Positions 1-10,500 of a stretch of 64,000 nt of DNA are shown here, one piece after another (position 1 is the stretch's first letter; the number at the start of each line of letters is the position of its first letter). This DNA is from Litorimonas sp964511495 (GTDB taxonomy: Bacteria; Pseudomonadota; Alphaproteobacteria; Caulobacterales; Maricaulaceae), in contig CAZEFT010000012.1 of NCBI GenBank assembly GCA_964511495.1, forward strand, positions 40,107-104,106, read 5' to 3'. The notes under the pieces are model-generated. The model did not search any database, was not told the DNA's origin, and saw only the letters and a list, made by a program, of their open reading frames with translations. The position numbers and the translations under genes were made by a program.

Positions 1-771
1 ATTTCGAGGGGCACGCCTATCTAAATTTCCGGCCCTCACATCCGTCGCAAGGCGGTTAAACGCCTCTACACGGGCGGCAAAACTGCGTGATACAAACCAA
101 GACGACAACAAACCCAAAAAGGCAGCAAGCGCTAAAGCGGGTGGAAGAGTTGCACGAATACGATCTCCCGTCCGCGAAATCGCTTCAACATCACGCCCCA
201 CAATAATTGCGGCGACACGGTCCTCGCCAAGTTTCAAATTCCCAACGATACCTCTGGCCCGTCGATCAATAAAATCTTCTGAGTCAGAGTTCGGATCAGA
301 GTAAAGAAACCTAATCTTGGAAAAACCTTTCGGGCCGTCATCGCCTACAATGTTTTCACTATTGAGGAGGTCGCCCTGCCCCAAAATGTTCCCGCGCACA
401 ACGCGGCGGGTTTGAAGAAAATAAAGCGCTTCATAGCTCGCCCCGCGTACCGTAACCGCTCGTTCAACCGCTGTGATACCGCCGGCATCGTAAAGCTGTT
501 TATATTGCGCCGCCTCAGTAGGGAGATCAGGTGGTACGATACCGGCCTCTTTCGCCGCTGTGACCCGCGCTAATCCAGCATCATCATAGAGCTTTTGAAG
601 CTCCGCAATTTCGTCAATATTGGCTTGTTCCACACGACCAAGCTCAGTCTCAATCATGGAATAGTAAACGAGACCCAAGGCAGCGGCTACGCTGACCATA
701 GTCAGCATTGCGCCCAAGAGGGACAGGCGAAACAAAGTGTTCCGCAAGAGTTTTTTAATGGCCTCAATCAC
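1..771 (-). CDS. Sensor histidine kinase, N-terminal part (runs off the window)
   Basis: This reading frame is open from a GTG at 771 to the window edge (257 codons) and has no stop. The visible part shows a hydrophobic segment near residues 10-32, a periplasmic sensor stretch, a second membrane segment near residues 205-228, and then a HAMP-like start. The catalytic H-box and ATPase domain would lie outside the window. It begins 62 bases after the stop of the OmpR-type regulator and shares its strand, so it is inferred to be the cognate kinase. The order Do protease, regulator, kinase suggests an envelope-stress circuit. The GTG start is chosen because the nearby ATG codons lie in another frame that closes at once. 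What signal it senses cannot be told. Confidence 0.85.
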   Translation of the reverse strand, partial: MIEAIKKLLRNTLFRLSLLGAMLTMVSVAAALGLVYYSMIETELGRVEQANIDEIAELQKLYDDAGLARVTAAKEAGIVPPDLPTEAAQYKQLYDAGGITAVERAVTVRGASYEALYFLQTRRVVRGNILGQGDLLNSENIVGDDGPKGFSKIRFLYSDPNSDSEDFIDRRARGIVGNLKLGEDRVAAIIVGRDVEAISRTGDRIRATLPPALALAAFLGLLSSWFVSRSFAARVEAFNRLATDVRAGNLDRRAPRN

Positions 772-833
772 GTGTCATCATTGTCCTAAGACGGGCGGCC
801 GAAACCGCCCCATGAGGCTGTAATGAAACGACG

Positions 834-1505
834 CTATACCTGCAAGCGGTATCCCGCACCTCGCACAGTGTGAAGTAGGGGTTCATCAAATTCTTTATCG
901 ATTTTCCCGCGTAAGCGAGAGATGTGAACATCGATTACGTTTGTTTGGGGGTCGAAGTGATAATCCCAGACTTTTTCGAGCAACATGGTGCGTGTCACAA
1001 CGCGTCCGGCATTCCGCATTAAACATTCCAGCAATCTAAATTCACGCGGTTGCAGCAGGATTTTCTGTCCAGCACGACGCACAGTACGCGCCAATAAATC
1101 CATCTCAAGATCACCGACTTTCAATTTCGTGACGGCGGCATTTGGGTCAGAGCGTCGTCCAATAGCTTCGACGCGAGCCAATAATTCCGTAAAAGAATAA
1201 GGTTTCGCCAGATAGTCATCACCGCCAGCGCGTAAGCCTTCAACCTTGTGATCTACTTCGCCCAAGGCCGATAAAATGAGAACCGGAGTGGCATCACCGT
1301 CTTCACGAAGGTCTGCCAAAAGCTCCAACCCGTCGCGCTTGGGTAACATACGGTCAAGGATCAAGGCGTCATAATCAGCTGCCCGTGCCATCTCCAGGCC
1401 CAAATCACCATCGGGAGCAAGGTCAACAACATGACCAGCCTCCATCAAGCCTTTGCGGACATATTCCGCAGCGACTTCATCGTCTTCAACAACTAATAAT
1501 CTCAT
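834..1505 (-). CDS. OmpR-family response regulator
   Basis: A 223-residue two-component regulator. The receiver domain occupies residues 1-115, with the acidic pair at 8-9, the phospho-acceptor Asp51 and the conserved Lys101. A winged-helix DNA-binding domain follows (residues about 128-222), ending in the typical 'VRGAGYRL' motif. It lies 57 bases downstream of the Do-type protease and just upstream of the truncated kinase on the same strand, so the three probably form one operon. It would act in the cytoplasm as a transcription factor phosphorylated by that kinase. Targets are unknown; the protease promoter, with its dyad at 3167-3186, is an obvious candidate (inference). Confidence 0.93.
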   Translation of the reverse strand: MRLLVVEDDEVAAEYVRKGLMEAGHVVDLAPDGDLGLEMARAADYDALILDRMLPKRDGLELLADLREDGDATPVLILSALGEVDHKVEGLRAGGDDYLAKPYSFTELLARVEAIGRRSDPNAAVTKLKVGDLEMDLLARTVRRAGQKILLQPREFRLLECLMRNAGRVVTRTMLLEKVWDYHFDPQTNVIDVHISRLRGKIDKEFDEPLLHTVRGAGYRLQV

Positions 1506-1562
1506 TTTGTCTCCAATCGTCTATTCAGACTCACCCAATTTAACTTAAACCTAATTGTGTCA

Positions 1563-3131
1563 TTAAAGGGGCAGGTTCATCTGGGTCTCACGCCCATTTT
1601 CTAATCGAACTCTGACCCGAATTTTTCTTTTCTCTGCCAATTTGGCCTGTAACACCACGGAACGTAGAACATCCGTTTCTGCTAAAGGCGTGCCGTCAGC
1701 TTCCAACAAAACCATGCCGGATTTAAATCCACCCAATTCTGCACCACTGCCCGGCGTAACAGATTCAACGTAAATACCGACCTGATCCGAACGCATTTTT
1801 ATCGCGCTCCGGAATTCAGATGAAATATCCAAAACTTGGAGGCCTGTATCAATATTGATTGGTGGGCCTGTCCGCTTGGGTTCCGGTGGCGGTAAACCCT
1901 GACTTCTGGCACGCACAGTATCAATCCCGTGTTTATCCGGGCGTTCCGCAATTGAGACATTGACCAAATAAGGCTCTTCTTCGCGCTCAAAAATAATTTT
2001 TGCGACATCACCGGGACGTAATTTTCCGATTTGGCGCGTTGCCTCAACGGAATTGGCAACCTCCACACCATTAACCTGAAGGATGATGTCATCTATCTGT
2101 AAGCCATAACGTTGTGCCGGAGAGTTCGGCACAATACTGTTGACTAATGCGCCAACTTTGAACGCCGTGGGCTGGCCTTCTCGGGAAAACTCTGCGTCAC
2201 GTAGACCCGCACCTAAAAAGCCGCGTCTGACGCGTCCATATTGACGCAAAGAGGCAACAACATCTTCGGCTGTGTGATGCGGAATCACGAAAGCAATCCC
2301 CACACTGGCCCCTGTCGGGGAGTAAATCGCAGAGTTCACACCGACCACTTCTCCTTCGAGATTGAATAAGGGCCCACCTGAATTACCGCGGTTAATTGTG
2401 GCATCGGTCTGAATGTAATCGACATAAGATCCGCTTTCAACGCGTTCACGGCCAATGGCAGAAATCACGCCCAAACTTGTCGATTGACCGATACCAAAGG
2501 GGTTTCCGATTGCGATGACCCAGTCGCCAATGCGCAATTCATCATTTTTTTGAAATGCCACATGAGGAATACGTTCGCGTGTTTTAATCTGTAAAAGGGC
2601 TAAGTCAGTTTCTTCGTCTGTCCCCAAAACGCGAGCGGGGTAACGCCGACCATCATTGAATTCGATGTCAATATTGGTGCCGCCGTCAATCACATGATAA
2701 TTGGTGACAACTTCATTCCTGTCAGAAATGACAAAGCCTGAACCCTGACCTTCGGATGTGGTTTCGCCGGTCGCCGTTGTCACGATGATATTGACCACGG
2801 AGGGGCTGACTTCATCCACCAGATCCGCAATGGAGGGTAAAGCCGACACCGGCATATCCATCATATTGCGAGGCGTTAAAGCATTGACCGCATTACCGAC
2901 GAGACGTCCGGCCTTATCCCTCAAAGGCGTAGGTGTTTTGGTTTGATCAATCGTCGGAATTACATTTCCCGAATGATAGTGTGAGGAATAGGATTGGGCT
3001 TGGGCCGAAGACACACTCAGCCCCACACTTAACAAGCCGGCTGTGATAATAGCGGGCAAGCCTGTCAGGCTTTTGGATGATGTATTCTTTGGGTGCAATG
3101 GCACGCGGCGACTCCTCAACTTGGCTGTCAC
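1563..3131 (-). CDS. Do/DegP-type periplasmic serine protease with two PDZ domains
   Basis: A 522-residue HtrA-family protease and chaperone for periplasmic quality control. It has an N-terminal export signal ending near an 'AQA' site (about residue 46) and a trypsin-like domain whose triad is visible as His146 (in TNYHV), Asp176 (in TDLAL) and Ser251 (in GNSGGP). Two PDZ domains follow, roughly residues 300-390 and 430-515. The length is normal for DegP/DegQ/MucD proteins. It is the first gene of the apparent protease-regulator-kinase operon. In alphaproteobacteria this trio is common, and the protease may be both an output and a feedback component of the two-component system (inference). 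DegP, DegQ and MucD cannot be told apart by eye. Confidence 0.94.
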   Translation of the reverse strand: MTAKLRSRRVPLHPKNTSSKSLTGLPAIITAGLLSVGLSVSSAQAQSYSSHYHSGNVIPTIDQTKTPTPLRDKAGRLVGNAVNALTPRNMMDMPVSALPSIADLVDEVSPSVVNIIVTTATGETTSEGQGSGFVISDRNEVVTNYHVIDGGTNIDIEFNDGRRYPARVLGTDEETDLALLQIKTRERIPHVAFQKNDELRIGDWVIAIGNPFGIGQSTSLGVISAIGRERVESGSYVDYIQTDATINRGNSGGPLFNLEGEVVGVNSAIYSPTGASVGIAFVIPHHTAEDVVASLRQYGRVRRGFLGAGLRDAEFSREGQPTAFKVGALVNSIVPNSPAQRYGLQIDDIILQVNGVEVANSVEATRQIGKLRPGDVAKIIFEREEEPYLVNVSIAERPDKHGIDTVRARSQGLPPPEPKRTGPPINIDTGLQVLDISSEFRSAIKMRSDQVGIYVESVTPGSGAELGGFKSGMVLLEADGTPLAETDVLRSVVLQAKLAEKRKIRVRVRLENGRETQMNLPL

Positions 3132-3166
3132 AATGACGGCACTTGACTATCAGGAACCTGTCCAAA

Positions 3167-3186
3167 AGATGACAAGATTGTCATCT
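3167..3186 (-). promoter_or_regulatory. Perfect 8-bp dyad between DUF938 gene and protease gene
   Basis: Arms AGATGACA and TGTCATCT with a 4-base spacer, 36-55 bases before the protease ATG. On the minus strand it is followed by TTTTGG, so it could be a weak terminator for the DUF938 operon. Its right half also supplies a TTGTCA that sits 17 bases from TGATAG, a possible -35/-10 pair for the protease. Other TGTCA/TGACG half sites follow downstream, which favours an operator. Both readings are inference. Confidence 0.4.
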
Positions 3187-3213
3187 AAGGCCTTTTGGTG
3201 CCTTTTGTCCGGC

Positions 3214-3867
3214 CTAACCGCGCGAAAAGACGAAAATGTGGTTGTTTTTCGGCATTGCAATCAGGTCAGAGTGATTAAACCCTGCCTTTGCAAATATATG
3301 CTTAACAAAGCCTTGCTCTCTGACCCCCCAAGCCGGATTTCTTGATTTCAGGCTTTTATCAAAGTCTAAATTGGACGGTGCAGAGTTTTCTCCATCCAAA
3401 AAAGGACCATAAAGAAAAATGCGCCCATCTTCTTTGATGAGATGAGCCGCGCCCAACGCCAAACCGTAACAGGCTTCAATGGGAGCAATATGCACCATAT
3501 TGGCAGAAAATATATCCGTATAATTCGGTAGACCGCCCCACCAATCAGGCGCTGTCATATCCAGAGGCAAGGCGGGACGTAATTGCATCGGATTGTCCAA
3601 GCGCCAATTATCCTGACTGGCGCGTGAGCGGGCATCAGGATCGGAATATTGCCACGCAATATCGGGGCGTTGCTCGCAAATGGCCATGCCATGCTCCCCC
3701 GTCCCAGAGGCAATTTCCAAAATATGACCATCCTGAGTGAGCAAAGGCTTTAAAGTCTCCGCAATCACCTCTTTATTGCGGCCAGCCGATGGTGATGTCA
3801 GGCGTCGGCCCAAAGCCTCTCTATCTTCGAGGGCAAGAACATTCTTATTTTCCTGTTCAGACGTCAT
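3214..3867 (-). CDS. DUF938 family SAM-dependent methyltransferase-like protein
   Basis: A 217-residue cytoplasmic protein with a glycine-rich methyltransferase motif ('EIASGTGEHG', around residue 50) and the DUF938 signature 'FSANMVHI...' in the middle. Family members have the Rossmann fold of SAM-dependent methyltransferases, but no substrate is established. The ATG at 3867 is preferred over an upstream TTG at 3879 because AGAGG lies four bases before it. That ribosome-binding site overlaps the stop of the upstream kinase, so the two genes are probably translationally coupled. It is the last gene of the PepSY-regulator-kinase-DUF938 run. Confidence 0.85.
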   Translation of the reverse strand: MTSEQENKNVLALEDREALGRRLTSPSAGRNKEVIAETLKPLLTQDGHILEIASGTGEHGMAICEQRPDIAWQYSDPDARSRASQDNWRLDNPMQLRPALPLDMTAPDWWGGLPNYTDIFSANMVHIAPIEACYGLALGAAHLIKEDGRIFLYGPFLDGENSAPSNLDFDKSLKSRNPAWGVREQGFVKHIFAKAGFNHSDLIAMPKNNHIFVFSRG

Positions 3868-3875
3868 TATGCCTC

Positions 3876-5288
3876 TCAATCCGAAGACGTGCCACGTTTG
3901 GGTAAGAGCAAGTCAGCTTGCAGCCCTCCCAAATTTGCCCGTGATAAAGTCAGCGACCCTTTATAGGCTCGCGCCAAATCATCTACAATTGCCAGCCCCA
4001 ATCCGCTCCCGGGAGTGGCTTCATCCAAACGCGCTCCGCGTTTAACCGCTTCTTGATAGTCTTCCGGAGACAAGCCCGGACCATCATCTGAAATTGTGAT
4101 ACGCATAAATTCAGGCCGAGTACCTTCGGTCAATGCTGTGAGGGACACCTCACTGCTCGTCCATTTGGCGGCGTTATCCATCAGATTGCCGACCATATCT
4201 TCCAAATCGCGCTTTGCGCCGCGAAAGACTAAATTTGGCTCCAAATGAATATTGAACAGAACATCTTTATCGCGATAAATGCGCGGTAAAGTACGGGCCA
4301 GAGGTTCCACAACTTCGGCCACATCCGTTGACACACCGATCGCCTGACCCCGAGCGGCAGCCCTTGCGCGGCGAAGGTGGTGATCGACCTGTTGTGTCAT
4401 AATTTCGGTTTGTTTGGCGACCAATTCGGAAGATGTTTCCGACGCCATTTGCGCTTCATTTTTCAAAACGGCCAAAGGTGTTTTCAGCGCATGGGCCAAA
4501 TTACCGACATGGGTACGAGCACGCTCAACAATATCCTTATTATGAACAATTAGACTGTTGAGTTCGTTGGCCAAAGGCGCGATTTCCTGCGGAAAATTGC
4601 CTTCCACCTGTGGCACTCTACCCTCGCGGACATCCACGACGCGATCTCTGAGGGTGAAGAGAGGCCGTAAGCCCAGTCTCACTTGCATAAAAACAGCAAT
4701 TACCAAGCCCAAACACAGCAAGGCCAATAAGGCGATGGCAGACAGGGCGAAACGTTGAATATCCCGTGTTGCGGCCCGTCTGTCGGCTCCGGCCAAGACG
4801 ATAACGCTCTTTTCCGTCCCCGGCAAAATCACTTTCTGCGCCACTATACGCAATGTCTCATACTCATCCGGCCCGGGGGCAGAGCCTCTGACGGTTGCGC
4901 CTCTATTCGTTTCTAACGCCGCCAATGTTCCGGGGCTTAAGGTCAGAGAATCTCCATAAAGAGACCGGGAGGCTGCCAGAACTTTGAGCGGATAGCCCTC
5001 ATCCTCTAATTCTTGACCAATCAACCAATAGCGCCCCGATAAAGCCCGCTGATAACGAGGGTCCAGAGGCTCACGCGATAAGAGAAGATCGCCGTTCTCA
5101 TCAACATTCACAAAAGCAATAAGAGATGTGACGGCACTGTCCAAAGGGTCATCGAAAATACGATAAGTCGTCTCACGATAGAGCCAAGTCAGCACCATGG
5201 CCGATAAGATCAGCAGAGGCAGGGCCCAAAGCGCCGCGCCGCGCACTAGCGAAATGACGAGGGATTGTGGCTGTGTTTTCTTTTTCAC
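3876..5288 (-). CDS. PhoQ/QseC-like sensor histidine kinase
   Basis: A 470-residue membrane kinase. There are two membrane segments (about residues 14-36 and 181-203) around a periplasmic sensor of about 140 residues, followed by a HAMP linker. The H-box carries His266 (AHALKTP), the N-box lies at 368-376 (NLMDNAAKW), and the G1 (DDGPGL, 401-406) and G2 (GSGLGL, 427-432) ATP-lid motifs are present. All key residues are intact. It follows the response regulator at 5365-6048 after 76 bases and precedes a coupled DUF938 gene. The presence of a PepSY protein at the head of the operon is typical of PhoPQ-like systems of alphaproteobacteria. The ligand is unknown. Confidence 0.94.
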   Translation of the reverse strand: MKKKTQPQSLVISLVRGAALWALPLLILSAMVLTWLYRETTYRIFDDPLDSAVTSLIAFVNVDENGDLLLSREPLDPRYQRALSGRYWLIGQELEDEGYPLKVLAASRSLYGDSLTLSPGTLAALETNRGATVRGSAPGPDEYETLRIVAQKVILPGTEKSVIVLAGADRRAATRDIQRFALSAIALLALLCLGLVIAVFMQVRLGLRPLFTLRDRVVDVREGRVPQVEGNFPQEIAPLANELNSLIVHNKDIVERARTHVGNLAHALKTPLAVLKNEAQMASETSSELVAKQTEIMTQQVDHHLRRARAAARGQAIGVSTDVAEVVEPLARTLPRIYRDKDVLFNIHLEPNLVFRGAKRDLEDMVGNLMDNAAKWTSSEVSLTALTEGTRPEFMRITISDDGPGLSPEDYQEAVKRGARLDEATPGSGLGLAIVDDLARAYKGSLTLSRANLGGLQADLLLPKRGTSSD

Positions 5289-5364
5289 AAACTACTTTTA
5301 GAGGGGCTCAGCAGTGACAACAAGCCATGTTCATTCACGGCCTGTTGAATAGCTGTAAAGAGGA

Positions 5365-6048
5365 CTACTCTTCTTCCGCCTCATCTGCATCAGGGTCAAT
5401 CAGGCGATAACCGAGACCGCGAACAGTTTCGATACGATTTGTTCCGATTTTGCGACGCAGACGTCCGACGAAGACTTCAATTGTATTGGAGTCACGATCA
5501 TAATCCTGCTCATAAATATGCTCGACCAGTTCGGTGCGAGAAATCACGCGCCCCTGATGTGCCGCCATATAAGATAAAAGACGAAATTCATGGCTAGTCA
5601 GTTTGACGGCCATGCCGTCCACATAGGCACGAGCCGCCCGATTATCGACGGATAAATCACCCAAATCAATTGTATCGGTCGTATGACCGGATGCCCGACG
5701 CATGAGAGCCCGCAAACGGGCCAGTAATTCTTCGGTATGAAAAGGCTTAGTCAGGTAATCATCAGCACCGGCGTCAAACCCAGCCACTTTCTCGCTCCAC
5801 TGATCGCGAGCCGTCAAAATCATAACCGGGAATTTTTTACCATCAGAACGCCATTTTTGCAGAACAGAGACACCGTCAATGAGTGGCAGGCCCAAATCCA
5901 GAATAACCGCATCATAAGGCTCGGTATCGCCTAAAAAATGTCCTTCTTCACCGTCATTGGCGACATCCACGGCATAGCCGATGTCTTTAAGCGCCGACCG
6001 TAATTGGCGGGCTAAATCAGGATCATCTTCTACAATTAAAATACGCAT
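5365..6048 (-). CDS. PhoP/QseB-like OmpR-family response regulator
   Basis: A 227-residue regulator with receiver residues Asp51 and Lys101, and a C-terminal winged helix ending 'IETVRGLGYRL'. The last residues are acidic (DADEAEEE), a small oddity for this family. It is followed by the kinase at 3876-5288 and preceded by a PepSY-domain gene, all on the minus strand. That suggests a three- or four-gene envelope-sensing operon. It resembles the regulator at 834-1505 in layout, but its receiver surface sequence differs clearly, so the two systems are likely insulated from one another (inference). Confidence 0.93.
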   Translation of the reverse strand: MRILIVEDDPDLARQLRSALKDIGYAVDVANDGEEGHFLGDTEPYDAVILDLGLPLIDGVSVLQKWRSDGKKFPVMILTARDQWSEKVAGFDAGADDYLTKPFHTEELLARLRALMRRASGHTTDTIDLGDLSVDNRAARAYVDGMAVKLTSHEFRLLSYMAAHQGRVISRTELVEHIYEQDYDRDSNTIEVFVGRLRRKIGTNRIETVRGLGYRLIDPDADEAEEE

Positions 6049-6125
6049 GAATTACCTTGGTCTATTATTGGGCATTAAGTTCGGAAAAGCTTAGTAACGG
6101 ACAGCTTTCAAAACGGTTCGCAACC

Positions 6126-6491
6126 TTACTTCACGCGTCCTGTTATGGCGTCAATCTTAATATCAATCAAACGGCCATTTTGATCCCGTACACGAACGGT
6201 ATAGGTATTACCCTTTTTGCTGAGATTGACATAGGTTCCACCGCGCACACGCGACAGAGCAATGGATTTGGCTTTTGCCGCAGAAATGTGATTCTGTGCA
6301 AAATAGGTCACTTCACCGATCGAGTTGGTAGAAACCTCTTCAATCTGCACACGCTCAACAGAGGTAGAAACAGCCATCGCACCCTTATAATCCGTCGCGG
6401 CCATAGCGCTGCCGGCACTGAAAAACAGCGCGCTTAGCCCTATGAGGGTGCCTGAAATCAGCCTGGATATGTTAGAGAATATTCTCATCAT
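6126..6491 (-). CDS. Exported PepSY-domain protein
   Basis: A 121-residue protein with an N-terminal signal peptide (hydrophobic residues about 12-30, ending 'SAMAA') and a single PepSY domain in the C-terminal half. The domain's features are 'ISAAKAKSIAL', then a two-strand sheet, then the closing 'IDAITGRV'. PepSY domains are thought to inhibit or modulate peptidases or sensor proteins in the periplasm. Its place 77 bases upstream of a regulator-kinase pair suggests it modulates that kinase's sensor domain (inference). ATG-ATG start codons are adjacent and either could be used. Confidence 0.8.
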   Translation of the reverse strand: MMRIFSNISRLISGTLIGLSALFFSAGSAMAATDYKGAMAVSTSVERVQIEEVSTNSIGEVTYFAQNHISAAKAKSIALSRVRGGTYVNLSKKGNTYTVRVRDQNGRLIDIKIDAITGRVK

Positions 6492-6551
6492 TCACCGCTG
6501 TAACAAATCAACCCTGAACACTCTGTGAATAGCGAGTTCAGTTTATATCGG

Positions 6552-7475
6552 TTACAATAAACCCTTCCTAATATTGTGCTCGCCCATATCAGGCCAGCTT
6601 TTTGCCATTGTCGGAAGGGCGGACAGTTCCGCATCGGATAATTTGATTTGAAGCGTGACGTAAAGGTCACCGCCATTCACGCCCTTGCCCGATAGGCGGA
6701 AACGTTTTCCCGAGTTTGTACCAGATGGTATTGCGAGTTTCACCGTTCCCGATGGCATAGGAATATTCACTTTCGCCCCTTTCGCCGCCTCGGAGAGAGA
6801 AATCGGCAAATCCAGATGTAAATCATCCTCTTCACGGCGCAGGGCTTTATGGGGTTTGATTGTAATCTCGATTTTCGCGTCCCCTGCAGGGCCACCATTC
6901 ACGCCCGGGCGACCTTTCCCGCGCAACCTTAAGACCTGACCATCTTTAACGCCTGCAGGCAATTTGACTTTCAGACCACCTTGCAAGGTCTTCGTGCCGC
7001 CTTTCAGCGCCATCAGCAAAGGCAATTGCATTTTATACCGTATATCCGCGCCTTTTTGCGCGTTCATGGGCGGCCGGTTCATCCCGCCCGCATTCATGCC
7101 TCCCATATTCATACCGAAGAGGGACGAAAATAGGTCGGCCATATCATCCTGCCCACCGGCTGATGTACGGCCGAAACCACCAAAGCCACCAAAACCGGAT
7201 TGTGGCCCGCGACCCCCAAAAGGGCTCCCTCCTGCAAAGGGGTTTTGCTGCTGACCCGAGGCATCCACTTGCCCGCTATCATATTGCGCCCGCAAACTAT
7301 CATTAGACAGGAGGTTATAGGCGGCCGTTACTTCTTTGAAGCGCTCGGCCACTTTCGGGTCATTCTTATTGACATCAGGGTGAAGTTTTTTCGCAAGCGT
7401 CCGATAAGCCTTCTTAATCTCGGCCTTCGTCGCCTCTTTCTTCACGCCCAATAATGTATAAGGGTTTTTCGCCAT
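6552..7475 (-). CDS. CbpA/DnaJ-type J-domain co-chaperone
   Basis: A 307-residue protein with an N-terminal J-domain (HPD at residues 32-34), a Gly/Phe-rich linker (about 77-135, with GGFGGFG repeats) and C-terminal substrate-binding domains (about 145-290). The zinc-finger CxxCxGxG repeats of true DnaJ are absent, so it is a class II (CbpA-like) J-protein. It would stimulate the ATPase of a cytoplasmic DnaK. It stands 75 bases from the end of the GTA cluster and is not expected to be part of it. Confidence 0.9.
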   Translation of the reverse strand: MAKNPYTLLGVKKEATKAEIKKAYRTLAKKLHPDVNKNDPKVAERFKEVTAAYNLLSNDSLRAQYDSGQVDASGQQQNPFAGGSPFGGRGPQSGFGGFGGFGRTSAGGQDDMADLFSSLFGMNMGGMNAGGMNRPPMNAQKGADIRYKMQLPLLMALKGGTKTLQGGLKVKLPAGVKDGQVLRLRGKGRPGVNGGPAGDAKIEITIKPHKALRREEDDLHLDLPISLSEAAKGAKVNIPMPSGTVKLAIPSGTNSGKRFRLSGKGVNGGDLYVTLQIKLSDAELSALPTMAKSWPDMGEHNIRKGLL

Positions 7476-7550
7476 GGTAAGAATGTAAGAGGAAAAAGCC
7501 CCCTTTCAATGGGTTAAGGCAAGATTTCCGTCCAAACGATAAAGCCTGTT

Positions 7551-10500
7551 CTATGACAGATTGTACTCCGCCACCTCGCCCCATCCGAAAGCGTCTGAAC
7601 CTTGGGCAACATCGACTTTTGTCACATTGCTCAAGGCTGTCTCAAAGAATGGGCTCGGCACAGTGTGTTCTTCAAAGACTGTATTCCCGTTCCACAGCCT
7701 GACGCGGTAGCGCTCAACCGCTTCGCCCAGCGGAATTTCACCAATCCAACTCTCCGCCTCCACGCGGCCACGCCGTATCCAAGTCAGTTTAAGGGTCGTG
7801 CCATTGTCTTCAGCGCGCAAGTGGACGGGGCTGAGGGGTTTAAAAGACTGCCCTTGATAAACGAAATCCACGTCACGCCCTTCGCGACCCTCTGCCTCGG
7901 ATTGTAGGGTTACATTTTCTCCAATGAGTTCGGGCGATAAGTCCAATGTTTGGACGCCCGTCTTCAACCAGACCAGTCTTGCGCCTGCACTGACGCCATG
8001 ACGAGAATAGCCTTCACTGCCGACACCTCTTAAAAGTGTGCGACAACGATATTGCCCCACACCAATGAGCGTGATGTCAGCCATTTGGATGATGTCCCAC
8101 CCCTCTTCTGTCTCTACAGCAAAGCGATTGGCACCATTCAGCATATCGCTCTCAGACCAACTGCTGAGAGCTAATTGGTCCAAATAAATATCAAACTCGG
8201 CCCCCCGGTCGACCACGGCGACGGGGCCTGCCGGAATTTCTGTCAATAAAGCGCCGATATGCGAGGGGTTCAAAACCGTTACCTCTGCCGCCCCGACGGA
8301 AACGCGAATGGGGGCAAAAGGCGTCATCACCGCACCGAGTGCCAAACCGTCATAAGGGGCAGGTAAGTCCAAAGGCACCACCACAGGACGACCGGGCCAG
8401 ATGATCTCATTTGCAGTTTCGGGTGTCGCGCCATTAAGCGCCGTGACACTCTGTTGGATATCGCGCGTCGCTGTCACACTTGTGACGGAATTACCCTCCA
8501 TAGCCGTCACCTGCCATACGCCGTTCAAACCCGGCAAACTCAGTCGATCTCCGGCACGAACACCCAAATTTTGAGACGAAAGAGAGAAAACGACCCGTTC
8601 ACTTTGCGCCTCCAATCGATCCATGAGAGACGCGCAAAGATTATCGGCATAGCTTCGATCCATCACAACTGGAGCTTGAATATCAAGAACCGCTTCAGTT
8701 TCGTTGGAGCGACCCTTAGCCGATGCGAGCCCGCGTTGATAATCCGCGCCAGCATCTATGAAATGGAGGCGAACATCCCGCAGAGCATCATAAGGATCAG
8801 CGTAAAAACGTTCGATCGGCCCTTTGGGTTTTTCTACTAAGTCAGACAAACCTAATGCCGTAACTTCTCCTTGTCCCAGCGAGAAGAAAGCAACTGTCCC
8901 GGCCCGTTCTGCGACTGTGAAACCATATAAGTCTCCCAATAATGACAGCGCGGCGCGAGCGCTCATCGGACGTTCAATTTGAAAGCCCTGAATGAGGCCG
9001 TTTAATTGCGTCGTATCAATCTTGACCAGACCTGCCTCCGCAGCCAGTTCGCTGACGATGTCAGCCAAAGGCACAAGACCCAAACGTCCTGAAATCCAAT
9101 GTCCCGTTTGCCAATTTTGTCCATCGGCCCAAACATCCAATCGCGCCGGAAAGTCAGGAAAGGGTCTAGCATCCCACGCCCATACGCCCATCCTGTCGGT
9201 CGCCACCATTGTGCCGTTATAATGCGGTGAAACAGGATTATTTTCCGCCTTATCCCAATATCCGATAAAAGCTTCGAGATAACGTCTTTGCATCAAATCA
9301 TCACGAGTGCCGTCGGAATAATAAGGTAAAGCGCTTTCACTGCTTTTCGCATCATAGAAAACATTGGGTTGATTGGCGCCGAAATTGACAGCAGGGCAGC
9401 CGATTTCCAAAAACGTGAATGGTTTTGACTGTGGCAGCCATGCTGTAGGCTGAGAACGTTCTACGCCATTTATGCGGTCATAATGTGGTTGGGACCACCA
9501 ATTCCGTAAATCTTTATACCGAAAGACCCAAGGTTTATCGGTATCCCCATCCGTTATTGATGTCCGGTTTTGGGCGTCTCGATCTGCTTGTGAGGCATAG
9601 AAATAATCATAGCCTTCGCCGCCTTCGACCTGTGAAGACAAATAATTCAGATCATATAGATCGGCGGCTTGGTTCTCATCCAAATGGGGCCCTTCGCGCC
9701 AGTCAGAAAGCGGGAAATACGCGTCGATACCGATTGTATCGATGTCGGGCGAGGCCCAAAGAGCGTCGAGATGAAAACTAATATCGCCGGAGCCGTCTTG
9801 CGGGTGATGTCCGAAATACTCGCTCCAATCCGCAGCATAGGTCACGGCACAAGTCTCGCCCAATATCGCCTTCACATCGCGCGCGAGATCAACAAAATGG
9901 TCAACAGCCGGATAAGGTGACGCCCCATTGACCCGTGGGCCGCGCAGTGTCGTCAGGCCACGCATTTCCGTGCCGATCACAAAGCCGTCTACACCGCCAG
10001 CCTGTTGCGCAAGTTGGGCATAATGCAAAATATAAGACCTGAAACCGTGCGGCTCATTGAAGAAACTTGCGATCTGCGACGGAGCAAGCGCGCCTTCATC
10101 GCCACTAATCCGCCCACGCCATGGAAAAGGGTTTGGACCTGACGAAATATCCATCAGCAAAAATGGATAAAGTGTGACGCTTAACCCGCGCCGATTTAAC
10201 TCCCTAATCGTCTCTATGATTGTGTCATCCGACGGTGTTCCGCCAAAATTCGGACGCCCCTCATTATCGGATGAAATCAGCTTGGCACTGTTTCGGCTCT
10301 CACCCGCTACAGACCAACTATCATCAGGAAGGATACGCTCGCGACGCTCCACTGCGGGGCGAATGGTGCAATCGCCGCAAGACAAGCTATCACCAAACCA
10401 CGCCGTAATGATGGAGACATGTCGGCAATTCGGTAATTGGTCTTCCAACTGATCCAAGGCTTGTAGAATATCTGCCTGCCCGCCCAAATTATTCATGTTT

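Noticed and set aside
9485..9920. Small plus-strand frames over the gp15-like gene
   Set aside because: They lie opposite the conserved TIM-barrel region and show no independent features.
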